A stretch of DNA of 19,989 bases from Gemmatimonadota bacterium (GTDB taxonomy: Bacteria; Gemmatimonadota; Gemmatimonadetes; Gemmatimonadales; Gemmatimonadaceae): contig JAQBPZ010000229.1 in assembly GCA_028287225.1 (NCBI GenBank), forward strand, positions 1 through 19,989. Reading direction: 5' to 3'. Of the stretch, positions 8,355 to 18,419 are shown in pieces (position 1 is the stretch's first letter; every line of letters begins with the position of its first letter). The translations under genes were made by a program, and so were the position numbers. The notes beneath the pieces are model-generated. The model was given only the letters and a program-made list of their open reading frames with translations. It ran no database searches and had not been told where the DNA came from.

Positions 8355-10778
8355 TTAGAAGAGCTGGCCGAGCTTGAAGTGCAACTGCCACTTGGGTGCC
8401 TTGACGCCGTTCTCGACGCGATCGAAGCCGTACCCCCAATCGAGGCCGAGGGGCCCGAGCGGGGTGACCACCGAGGCGCCCACGCCGGCGCCGCGGAAGA
8501 GGCGCGTCGGATTGAAGTCCTGCGGACGTGCCCAGATGTTGCCCGCGTCGTAGAACGCGTCCATGTAGAGCTGCTGGTTCACGCGAAGGCCGAGCTCCAC
8601 CGTGTTGGTGAAGAACGCGCTGCCGAACGACTCGATGCGCGCCTGCTGCTGGTTGGCGTTCGCCTGGTAGCCGTTGGGCGTGATGGAGAACTCGTCGTAT
8701 CCGCGCAGCGGCTCGCCGTACTGCACGCCGCCCAGCGAGAACTTCTGCGAGATGAAGAACCCGCCCGGGTTGCCGAACAGCGCGCCGGCACGTGCCGAGA
8801 GGCCGAGCACCAGGGTGAGCGGCTCGCTGCCGAGCCCGGAGGCACCGAACTCCGCGAGCGTCGCGTAGTGCTTGATCTCGCCGGTGTAGCGCGTGTAGGC
8901 CGCGCCGCCCAGGAAGCCGTTGAACTGCGCCGTCAGCGTCTGGTGGCCGCCCGTGGTCGCGAATGGAAGGCCGAACCGCGTGTCGTGGTCGTACGTCAGG
9001 CCGAAGGTGGAGCGCGAGCAGGTGACCACGCTGCAGTTGATCTGGCCGGCCAGCGTGTTCACGTCCGTGCCGTACTGCACCCGCTCCGCGCCGTAGGAGG
9101 CGAAGAGGCGCGTGAAGCGTGAGCCGGCCACGGGGAAGCCGACCTGGAGCTGGCCGCCGATGCGCGTCTGGCGCCCGACGTCGCTCACGTAGTAGCGGGT
9201 CTGCGACCGGTACGCCGTGATGGTCCCGGAGATCTGCGACTCGCGGATGAACGGGTCGCTGTAGGTGAGGCTGAAGTCGTTGATGTACTGTCCGAACTGC
9301 CAGTTGAGCGAGCCCTTCTTGCAGAGGCCGAACAGGTTGGGCTGGTCGAAGCCGATGAAGCCGCCCACGCCGGCGCCCTGCCCGACCGAGGCGCCGAAGT
9401 TCACGTTGCCCGTGTGCTTCTCCTTCACGCGGAAGATGACGTCCACGTCGCCGTTCTCGTTCGCGGGGCGCGTGTCCGGCGCGGCGAGCGGGGTCTCGAA
9501 GAAGCCGAGGTTGCCGATGCCCTGGTAGCTGCGGATCAGGGCGTCGCGGCGGAACACGTCACCCGGGTACACGAAGATCTGGTTCCGGATGCACGACTCG
9601 GACGTGACGTCGTTGCCCAGCACTTCCACGCGGTTGACGATGGCCGGCTGCCGCTCGTCGACCTCCCAGCGGAGGTTCACCGTGGGCACCGAGTCGGGCC
9701 CGGTCTTCGTGCGCTCGACGACCGGCCGCACGTTGGCGTAGATGTAGCCCTCGTTGGCGTAGGCCTCGCCCACCGAGCGCGTGGCCTCGTCCCAGCGGGT
9801 CTGGTCGAAGTACATGGCGTCGTCGCTCGTGCCGCGCCCGACCCGCACCAGCCCCTTCACGGCCCCGGTGATGGTCTTGGGCTGCGGCCCGAACGGGTAG
9901 AAGCGCGCGAGGTCCTCGTTGGAGAAGTGCCGGCTCCCGGTGACCTCGAAGGTGCCGATGCGATAGCGCGGCCCCTCCTTCACGGTGATGTCGACGAGCG
10001 CCTTCCCCTTCTCGCGGTTCACGCGGAGCGTGTCCTTGAGCACCTGCGCATCGAGGAAGCCCTTCTGCGCATACAGCGTCGGGATGTTCTGGCTCACGTC
10101 CGCCGCGTACTTGTCGGCGTCGAGCTCGCCCTTCCGGAACCAGAGGAACCCCTCGGGCTTCGTGGACATGGCGGACACCACCGACTTGTCCGACACCTGC
10201 GTGTTGCCCTCGATCTGCACGCCGGACACCGAGAGGCGGCGCCCCTCGTCCACCCGGAAGAGCAGCGACACCTGCCCGTTCACCATGGTGGTCTCCGGCT
10301 TCACCTGCGCCAGGTAGTAGCCCTCCGCCTGGTAGAGCGAGTCGATGCGCTGGACGGAGCGCGCGACCTGCGCCGGGTCCAGCGGCCGCCCGATGAGCAG
10401 GTCGACGCGATCCTTCACCGTGCCCGCCGAGACGCGGTCGGTGCCGGTCACGCTGACGGCGCCGAGCACCGGGCGCTCGCGGACCGTGAACACCAGCTGC
10501 GCCCGCGCGCCGCCCGGCGCCAGCTCGCAGCTGGCCTGGACGTCCTCGAACTGGCCGAGGGCGTACAGCGACTTGATGGCTCGCTCGAGGGCGCGATAGT
10601 TCACCGCGCCGGGCGCCAGCCCGGACTCGGAGCGCAGGGTGGCATCGGCGGTACGGGAGTTCCCGCGGAAGGCAATCGTGTCGGGCGTCGCGCAGCGGCC
10701 GGAAACAGCGGGCTCCTGCGCACGCGCCGTCGCCCCGTAGCACAACAGGGCGACGGCTGTCAAAAGCAGACGTCTCAT
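8355..10778 (-). CDS. bamA: Outer membrane protein assembly factor BamA (Omp85)
   Basis: BamA is the essential beta-barrel insertase of the outer membrane. The 807-residue protein begins with a signal peptide (MRRLLLTAVALLCYG, cleavage near ARAQ at 18-21). About five POTRA domains follow, near 32-100, 103-180, 185-265, 268-365 and 368-450, each with the terminal G-[YF]-x-x-A-x-V type segment (EGYYLAQV, KGFLDAQVL, EGYIYANV). The C-terminal half is a 16-strand barrel beginning near HTGNVNFGASVG, with the loop-6 motif LRGYDEF and a terminal aromatic signature ending in Phe. Two close cysteines (coding 9018-9035) fall in a probable surface loop. I chose ATG at 10778 because it starts the signal peptide; a GTG at 10793 would add five residues. 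Neither has a Shine-Dalgarno. It is the first gene of the lipid A/OMP operon, just after a terminator. Confidence 0.96.
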   Translation of the reverse strand: MRRLLLTAVALLCYGATARAQEPAVSGRCATPDTIAFRGNSRTADATLRSESGLAPGAVNYRALERAIKSLYALGQFEDVQASCELAPGGARAQLVFTVRERPVLGAVSVTGTDRVSAGTVKDRVDLLIGRPLDPAQVARSVQRIDSLYQAEGYYLAQVKPETTMVNGQVSLLFRVDEGRRLSVSGVQIEGNTQVSDKSVVSAMSTKPEGFLWFRKGELDADKYAADVSQNIPTLYAQKGFLDAQVLKDTLRVNREKGKALVDITVKEGPRYRIGTFEVTGSRHFSNEDLARFYPFGPQPKTITGAVKGLVRVGRGTSDDAMYFDQTRWDEATRSVGEAYANEGYIYANVRPVVERTKTGPDSVPTVNLRWEVDERQPAIVNRVEVLGNDVTSESCIRNQIFVYPGDVFRRDALIRSYQGIGNLGFFETPLAAPDTRPANENGDVDVIFRVKEKHTGNVNFGASVGQGAGVGGFIGFDQPNLFGLCKKGSLNWQFGQYINDFSLTYSDPFIRESQISGTITAYRSQTRYYVSDVGRQTRIGGQLQVGFPVAGSRFTRLFASYGAERVQYGTDVNTLAGQINCSVVTCSRSTFGLTYDHDTRFGLPFATTGGHQTLTAQFNGFLGGAAYTRYTGEIKHYATLAEFGASGLGSEPLTLVLGLSARAGALFGNPGGFFISQKFSLGGVQYGEPLRGYDEFSITPNGYQANANQQQARIESFGSAFFTNTVELGLRVNQQLYMDAFYDAGNIWARPQDFNPTRLFRGAGVGASVVTPLGPLGLDWGYGFDRVENGVKAPKWQLHFKLGQLF

Positions 10779-10784
10779 GATCAC

Positions 10785-10790
10785 AATATA
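10785..10790 (-). promoter_or_regulatory. Putative -10 element for the bamA-lpxK operon
   Basis: TATATT on the minus strand lies 6 nt before the bamA ATG, just after the T-run of the clpC terminator. With standard spacing, transcription would begin at the A of the ATG, giving a leaderless mRNA. This agrees with the lack of a Shine-Dalgarno. No good -35 hexamer is seen at 16-18 bp; that position falls inside the terminator stem. It is inference from motif and position only. Confidence 0.35.
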
Positions 10791-10795
10791 CACAG

Positions 10796-10840
10796 AAAAA
10801 GGCCGGCTGGGTCCCTGATGCTTGGACCCGGCCGGCCTTT
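10796..10840 (-). terminator. Rho-independent terminator of the prfB-clpC unit
   Basis: The arms at 10801-10814 and 10824-10837 form a 14 bp GC-rich stem with one G-U pair and a 9 nt loop. Three A-T pairs extend it (10798-10800 with 10838-10840). On the minus strand the hairpin is followed by five T residues (10800-10796). It starts about 20 nt after the clpC stop codon. The opposite strand has only a short T-run, so it is best read as a clpC terminator. It insulates the upstream unit from bamA. Confidence 0.88.
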
Positions 10841-10859
10841 CTCTGGTTGCTTCCCTCTT

Positions 10860-13358
<2,499 letters not shown>

Positions 13359-13392
13359 AAGTCCCTCAGAGAGACCCCGGGTGGACGTACCG

Positions 13393-14478
13393 CTAGCCGA
13401 CCGCCCCTGCTTCGTCCTCCAGCGCTTTGCGCACATAGCGTGCTCGCGCCAGGTTCGTTTCGCTCTCGGTCAGCGGTCTACCTTCCGTGGCCGCCAGATG
13501 CGCGGCCTGCGAAAAGATCAGGAGCTTGTTGAGGGTATATACACTGAGGCCACGGATCAGTTTCAGTCCGACGGCCAGTCGCACACCGCTCAGGTAGTTC
13601 ATCGCTTCGTCGAACGTGAGGCTTCGCGCGTAGCGCAGCGTGCCGTACGCCCTCCAGAGCTTGTCCTCGATAATATATCCGGCATCGCGGAGCAGCACCC
13701 GGCGCGCTTCCTCCTCGCGCTCGATCACGTGCCCCACGACGCGAATCAACTGGTCCAGCAACTCCTCCTCCGACCGGCCGAGCGTCGTCTGGTTGGAGAT
13801 CTGGAAGAAGTTGCCCACCACTTCCGATCCCTCGCCGTACAACCCGCGGTAGGTCAGTCCCATCTGCTGCAGCCCCGCCAGCACCCGGCCGATCTCCTTC
13901 GTGAGCACCAGCCCCGGCAGATGAATGAGTACCGAAGCGCGCATTCCGGTTCCCACGTTGGTGGGGCACGCGGTGAGGAAGCCGAACTCCGGATGGTACG
14001 AGAAGGGGACCCGTGCGCCGAGCTCCCGGTCAATCCGGTCCAGCGCCGCGTACGCGGCCCGCAGCTCGAAACCCGACTGGAGGGACTGGAGGCGGAGGTG
14101 ATCCTCTTCGTTGATCATGACGCTCAATCCGTCCGACAGATACACGGCCGCGCCGCTGCGGAGCGGGTGCTGCGGCTCGAGGCCGGCGAGCTCCTTGCTC
14201 ACCAGGTGCCGCTCGAAGAGCATCGCCCGCTCGCCCGGCCCCAGCTCGTCCACGCGCACCAGCAGGCGCTCCGGCAGGCCGGAGAGGGTGTGCAGCGCCT
14301 CCCGCACCTGCTGGAGCACGCGCAGGCGCTCCCCGTCCCGGGCGCGCCCGGTGAAGGCGTAGCCGTCCACGTTCCGGGCCAGGCGCACCCGCGTGGAGAG
14401 CACCACGTCGGAGTGGGCCCCGGACGCGTCCAGCCACCGGACACCACCGTCGGGAAGCAGCGAAAGGTCGAGCGTCAT
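13393..14478 (-). CDS. mcsB: Protein-arginine kinase McsB
   Basis: McsB is an ATP:guanido phosphotransferase-fold enzyme that phosphorylates arginine side chains of proteins, marking them for ClpC-ClpP. The 361-residue protein has STRVRLARN at 28-36 (nucleotide-binding arginines), the NEEDH motif at 123-127 (catalytic acidic residues), FLTACPTNVGTGMRAS at 167-182 with the conserved cysteine 171, and EGSEVVGNFFQISNQ at 216-230. An Arg-rich C-terminal region (RARYVRKAL) lies where the phosphoarginine-sensing domain of Bacillus McsB is. Two family members, McsB and small-molecule arginine/creatine kinases, share the catalytic core; the neighbouring mcsA and clpC settle the assignment. The ATG at 14478 overlaps the mcsA stop by 4 nt. 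The longer frame to 14877 is mcsA sequence in another frame. Confidence 0.95.
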   Translation of the reverse strand: MTLDLSLLPDGGVRWLDASGAHSDVVLSTRVRLARNVDGYAFTGRARDGERLRVLQQVREALHTLSGLPERLLVRVDELGPGERAMLFERHLVSKELAGLEPQHPLRSGAAVYLSDGLSVMINEEDHLRLQSLQSGFELRAAYAALDRIDRELGARVPFSYHPEFGFLTACPTNVGTGMRASVLIHLPGLVLTKEIGRVLAGLQQMGLTYRGLYGEGSEVVGNFFQISNQTTLGRSEEELLDQLIRVVGHVIEREEEARRVLLRDAGYIIEDKLWRAYGTLRYARSLTFDEAMNYLSGVRLAVGLKLIRGLSVYTLNKLLIFSQAAHLAATEGRPLTESETNLARARYVRKALEDEAGAVG

Positions 14479-14960
14479 TCCAGCACCCTGATCCGGTCGC
14501 GCAGCTGGGCCGCGACCTCGAATTGCTCCTGCTCGATGGCCCGGCGCAGCTTGTCCCGCAGCTCGCCGAGCACGGACGCCTTCTCCAGCACCTCGTCCTT
14601 GGGCGCACGATACGGCCGCCCGTTGTGCCGCGGATTGCCGTGCACGCGCCGCAGCAGCTCCCGCATGCTCGGCTCGAAGGTCGAGTAGCAGCGCGCGCAG
14701 CCCATGCGCCCCGTGGCGCGGAAGTCCTTCATGGTCAGCCCGCAGAAGCCGCACTTCCCCGCGTCGGCACCGGCGGGCATGGTCTGCGCCTGCACCGCCT
14801 GAAGGAAGTCGCCCAGGGGATGCTTCGGTGTGGCCGACGTGGTCTCCACCCCGCGCTCGGCCGCGCACTGCTCGCACAGGTGCAGCTGGCGCACGGCGTT
14901 GTTCTCGATGGTCGTGAGATTCACGACCGCGTCGCGCTCATGGCAGTTGTCGCAGACCAT
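14475..14960 (-). CDS. mcsA: McsA-type zinc-finger/UVR activator of McsB
   Basis: McsA is the small zinc-binding activator and adaptor of the arginine kinase McsB. This 161-residue protein has four CxxC pairs (Cys 3/6, 29/32, 70/73, 88/91), enough for two zinc sites. A UVR motif fills the C-terminus at about 131-161 (LRDKLRRAIEQEQFEVAAQLRDRI), the type found in UvrB/UvrC and in the ClpC middle domain. The ATG at 14960 shares one base with the lolD stop (TGATG) and the gene overlaps mcsB by 4 nt, so stoichiometric translation with McsB is likely. No CtsR repressor gene precedes it, unlike in Firmicutes, where the order is ctsR-mcsA-mcsB-clpC. Confidence 0.92.
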   Translation of the reverse strand: MVCDNCHERDAVVNLTTIENNAVRQLHLCEQCAAERGVETTSATPKHPLGDFLQAVQAQTMPAGADAGKCGFCGLTMKDFRATGRMGCARCYSTFEPSMRELLRRVHGNPRHNGRPYRAPKDEVLEKASVLGELRDKLRRAIEQEQFEVAAQLRDRIRVLE

Positions 14961-15688
14961 CAGGGCTCTCCCACCGACGGATGAACGCGCGGCGCCGGCG
15001 CCGGCGCCTCCGCCAGCTCCGTCAGCCTGGCGTCCTCCAGCTGCAGGATGCGGTCGGCCCGGGCCGCCAGCGATCCGTTATGCGTCACCACCACCATCGC
15101 GATCTCCAGCTCCCGCGTCAATTCCGCGAACAGGTCGTGCAACCGCTCGCTGTTCATGTGATCCAGGTTCCCCGACGGCTCGTCGGCCAGGAGCACGGCG
15201 GGGTCCACCGCCAGCGCCCGCGCCACCGCCGTCCGCTGCTGTTCACCGCCCGACAGCTCCGAGGGCCGGTGCTGCACCCGCCCCGACAGCCCCACGCGGT
15301 CCAGCAGGTGCATCGCCCGCTCGCGCGCCGGGCCGTCCGTCATGCCACCAATCCGCAGGGGCATCATGACGTTCTCCAGCGCGGTGAACTCGCGCAGCAG
15401 GTGATGGAACTGGAAGACGAAGCCCACGGTCCGGTTGCGAAGGGCCGAGATGGCGTCGTCGTTCATGCCGCTGAGGTCGGTGCCGCGGATCAGCACCCGC
15501 CCGGACGAGGGCCGGTCGAGCGCGCCCAGCAGGTGCAGGAGCGTGCTCTTCCCCGCCCCGCTGGCCCCGATGATGGCCACCATCTCCCCGCGCGCCACGG
15601 TGAGGTCTACCCCGTCGAGCACCGCGATGGTCCCGCCATCGCCGCCGACATAGGTCTTCGAGAGGGCCCGTGCCTCCAGCGTCGTCAT
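14960..15688 (-). CDS. lolD: Lipoprotein-releasing ABC transporter ATPase LolD
   Basis: LolD is the ATPase of the inner-membrane complex that extracts outer-membrane lipoproteins and hands them to LolA. The 242-residue protein has Walker A GASGAGKS at 41-48 and a Q-loop in FVFQFHHLLREFTALENV (90-107), which is a LolD hallmark. The ABC signature LSGGEQQR is at 145-152, Walker B VLLADEP at 165-171, and the H-loop is in VVTHN. The FtsE and MacB ATPases are related, but the FQFHHLL segment and the partner permease favour LolD. The C-terminal 15-20 residues are Ala/Pro-rich. The ATG at 15688 overlaps the permease stop by 4 nt. Confidence 0.92.
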   Translation of the reverse strand: MTTLEARALSKTYVGGDGGTIAVLDGVDLTVARGEMVAIIGASGAGKSTLLHLLGALDRPSSGRVLIRGTDLSGMNDDAISALRNRTVGFVFQFHHLLREFTALENVMMPLRIGGMTDGPARERAMHLLDRVGLSGRVQHRPSELSGGEQQRTAVARALAVDPAVLLADEPSGNLDHMNSERLHDLFAELTRELEIAMVVVTHNGSLAARADRILQLEDARLTELAEAPAPAPRVHPSVGEP

Positions 15689-16932
15689 TCGCGCATCGCC
15701 TCCACCGGCAGCAGCCGCGAAGCCTGGAGCGCCGGGTAGATCGTGGCCAGCGCGGCGATCGCGAGGCTCGCGAGCACCGTGAGGGCGATGTCCGCCGGCT
15801 GCCGGGCCACCGGGAGGTGGTCGATGAAGTACACCGAGGGATCCAGCCGGATCAGCTTGCCCTCGTCCAGGGCGAAGGAGGCGAGGAGCCCCAGCGCCAG
15901 GCCGATGGCCGTGCCGGTGGCCCCGATGAGGAACCCCTGCATCAGGAAGATCCGGCGGATGGAGGCCGCCGGCATCCCCATCGCGCGAAGGATGCCGATC
16001 TCCTTCGTCTTGTCCGCCACGACCATGGTGAGCGTGCCCACGATGTTGAAGGCGGCCACGAGGATGATGAGCATCAGGATCAGCGTCATCCCGGCCTTCT
16101 CCAGCTTGAGCGCCTGAAAGAGGGAGCTGTTCTGCGACTGCCAGTCCAATGTCCGGTAGGGATACCCCAGTCGGGTCTGGAGCCGCAGCCCGATGTCCGG
16201 CGCCTCCCAGCGGCTCGTCGTCTTGAGGTCCAGTCCGGTCACGCCGTCGTGAAGGCCCGCCAGCTCCTGCGCCACCGGCATGGCGACGTAGACGTACGCG
16301 TTGTCGTACTCGAACATCCCCGTGTCGAAGATGCCGGTGACCTCGAGCTTCCGCTCGCGCGGAATCGGCGTGCCCGTGACCGGGCTCACCTCGCTGCCCA
16401 CGGTCATCAGCGTCACCGAGTCCATCCCCGGATACACGCCGAGCCGGCTCGCGAGCTTGGCGCCGAGCACCGCGCCGTCGCGCGTGCCGCTGCTGGTGAG
16501 GAACCGGAAGTCCCCCGCGGTGGCGTGCGCGCGGATGGACGTCACCGGCATGCCGTTCTGTCCGTCGGGCACGATGCCGACGACGTTCGCGCCGTCGCTG
16601 TACTGATGGCCGGCGCCCACCAGGGCCTTCGTGAGCACGAACGGCTCGGCGGCCACGACGCCCGGCTCGGCGCGCGCGCGCGCGAGCGTGGAGCGCCAGT
16701 CCTTGATCACCATGTCCGCGCCCACGTTCAGCACGCGGATGTCCGGGCTGCCGATGAGGATCTTCTCGCGCAGGTCCTCCTGCAGCCCGCTCATCACTCC
16801 CATGATGACGATGAGCGCGCTCACGCCGATGGCCACCCCGCCGATGGCGATGAGGCTGATGAGTGACAGCAGGCGCGATCCGCGCCGGCTGCGCAGGTAG
16901 CGAAGCGCGATTCCCAGCTCGAGAGCCCTCAT
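15685..16932 (-). CDS. lolC: Lipoprotein-releasing ABC transporter permease, LolC/LolE family
   Basis: This is the membrane subunit of the Lol exporter. The 415-residue protein has a cytoplasmic N-terminal segment (LGIALRYLRSRRG), TM1 at about 22-46 and a large periplasmic domain at about 50-275 of the MacB_PCD type. A C-terminal FtsX block has TMs at about 282-305, 329-355 and 380-402. The cytoplasmic DKTKEIGILRAMGM between the first two FtsX TMs is the usual coupling segment of LolC/E proteins. Only one permease is present in the operon, so it may act as a homodimer (a LolF-like arrangement) or pair with a gene elsewhere. The symbol is therefore approximate. The ATG at 16932 overlaps lysS by 4 nt; the longer frame to 17409 is lysS sequence. 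Confidence 0.9.
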   Translation of the reverse strand: MRALELGIALRYLRSRRGSRLLSLISLIAIGGVAIGVSALIVIMGVMSGLQEDLREKILIGSPDIRVLNVGADMVIKDWRSTLARARAEPGVVAAEPFVLTKALVGAGHQYSDGANVVGIVPDGQNGMPVTSIRAHATAGDFRFLTSSGTRDGAVLGAKLASRLGVYPGMDSVTLMTVGSEVSPVTGTPIPRERKLEVTGIFDTGMFEYDNAYVYVAMPVAQELAGLHDGVTGLDLKTTSRWEAPDIGLRLQTRLGYPYRTLDWQSQNSSLFQALKLEKAGMTLILMLIILVAAFNIVGTLTMVVADKTKEIGILRAMGMPAASIRRIFLMQGFLIGATGTAIGLALGLLASFALDEGKLIRLDPSVYFIDHLPVARQPADIALTVLASLAIAALATIYPALQASRLLPVEAMRE

Positions 16933-18419
16933 TCGGGGCGCATCGTGGGGAAGAGGATCACGTCGCGGATGTTCGCGGTGTTCGTGAGGTACATGAACAG
17001 CCGGTCCAGGCCGATGCCCACGCCGCCCATCGGGGGCATCCCGTACTCCATGGCGCGCAGGTAGTCCTCGTCCACCCCCGTTGCCTCGTCGTCGCCCGCG
17101 GCCTTCAGGCGCGCCTGCGCCTCGAAGCGCCGCCGCTGGTCGATCGGGTCGTTCAGCTCGCTGAAGGCGTTCGCGAGCTCGCGCCCGCGCGCGAAGAGCT
17201 CGAACCGCTCCGTCAGCGCCGGGTTGCCCCGCTTGGGCTTCGCGAGCGGCGAGAGCTCCACCGGGTAGTCCACGACGAAGGTGGGCGCGTCGATGGTGGC
17301 CTCCACGAGGGCACCGAACAGCTCGTCGAGCAGCTTGGGACGGCTCATCGCGTCCACCTTCTCGATGCCATGCCGCTTCGCCTCCGCCGCCAGCTCCGCG
17401 TCCGTGCACAGGAGCGGATCACGGCCGAGCGCCGTCGAGAGCGACGCGTGCCACTCGATGCGCGGAAAGGGCGGCGTGAGCACGGGGACCGCCTCGCCCA
17501 CGATGGGCGCGGCCTTCACCACCTGCGCCACGTGCGCGATGAGCTGCTCCACGACCGTCATCATCTCCTGGTAGTCGGCGTAGCCCTGGTAGAACTCGAG
17601 CATGGTGAACTCGGGGTTGTGCGTGCGGTCGATCCCCTCGTTCCGGAAGTCGTGCCCGATCTCGTACACACGGTCGAAGCCGCCCACCACGAGCCGCTTG
17701 AGGTACAGCTCGTCCGCGATGCGCAGGAAGAGCGGCATGTCGAGCGCGTTGTGGTGCGACGTGAACGGACGCGCCGCCGCGCCGCCGTACATCGGCTGCA
17801 GCACCGGCGTCTCCACCTCGAGAAAGTCGCGCGCGTCGAGAAACGCGCGGATGGCGGTCGTCATCCGCGAGCGCGCCCGGAAGAGCGCGCGCACCTCCGG
17901 ATGCACCGCCAGGTCCGCGTACCGCTGCCGGTACCGCTGCTCGGCGTCGCTGAAGCCGGAATGCCGGATCGTGACGCCGTCCACCACCTCCTCCTTGCCG
18001 TACGGCAGGGGGCGCAGCGACTTCGCGAGCATCTCCACCTCGGTCGCCCGCACCGTGACCTCGCCCGTGCGCGTGCGCATGAGCGGGCCGGCGACGCCGA
18101 CGACGTCGCCGATGTCGTACAGCGCGAGCTGCTCGAACACCGCGTCGCCGAGGGCGTCCTTGCGGAAGTAGAGCTGGATGCGGCCGCTGCCGTCGGCGAG
18201 GTGCGCGAACGCCGTCTTGCCGTGTCCGCGCCAGGCCACCAGACGGCCCGCGACGCGCACGACGTCCCCCTCCTCGACGTCAGCGGGGAGCGCCGACACG
18301 GCGTCCGCTGCCTGGTGGGTGCGCGCATAGCCGTACGCGAACGCGGGCACGCCGGCGGCCGCGAGGGCGTCGACCTTGTCGCGGCGCGCCTTCAGCACGT
18401 GGTTCAGCTCCTCGCTCAC
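16929..18419 (-). CDS. lysS: Lysyl-tRNA synthetase, class II
   Basis: LysS charges tRNA-Lys with lysine using ATP in the cytoplasm. The 496-residue protein (E. coli 505) has an N-terminal OB-fold tRNA anticodon-binding domain at about 50-135 and a class II catalytic core. Motif 2 is FRNEGIDRTHNPEFTMLEFY at 258-277, preceded by the specificity region YGGAAARPFTSHHNALD (211-227). Motif 3 is GGVGIGLDRLFMYLT near the C-terminus. I chose the GTG at 18419, which forms a GTGA overlap with the prfB stop; upstream residues of the longer frame to 19082 are prfB read in another frame. The prfB-lysS pairing is also found in E. coli, which supports co-transcription. Confidence 0.97.
   Translation of the reverse strand: MSEELNHVLKARRDKVDALAAAGVPAFAYGYARTHQAADAVSALPADVEEGDVVRVAGRLVAWRGHGKTAFAHLADGSGRIQLYFRKDALGDAVFEQLALYDIGDVVGVAGPLMRTRTGEVTVRATEVEMLAKSLRPLPYGKEEVVDGVTIRHSGFSDAEQRYRQRYADLAVHPEVRALFRARSRMTTAIRAFLDARDFLEVETPVLQPMYGGAAARPFTSHHNALDMPLFLRIADELYLKRLVVGGFDRVYEIGHDFRNEGIDRTHNPEFTMLEFYQGYADYQEMMTVVEQLIAHVAQVVKAAPIVGEAVPVLTPPFPRIEWHASLSTALGRDPLLCTDAELAAEAKRHGIEKVDAMSRPKLLDELFGALVEATIDAPTFVVDYPVELSPLAKPKRGNPALTERFELFARGRELANAFSELNDPIDQRRRFEAQARLKAAGDDEATGVDEDYLRAMEYGMPPMGGVGIGLDRLFMYLTNTANIRDVILFPTMRPE

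Noticed and set aside
13359..13392. Possible separate promoter or CtsR-type operator before clpC
   Set aside because: The 34 bp gap holds only the Shine-Dalgarno and no tandem heptad repeat or convincing promoter.
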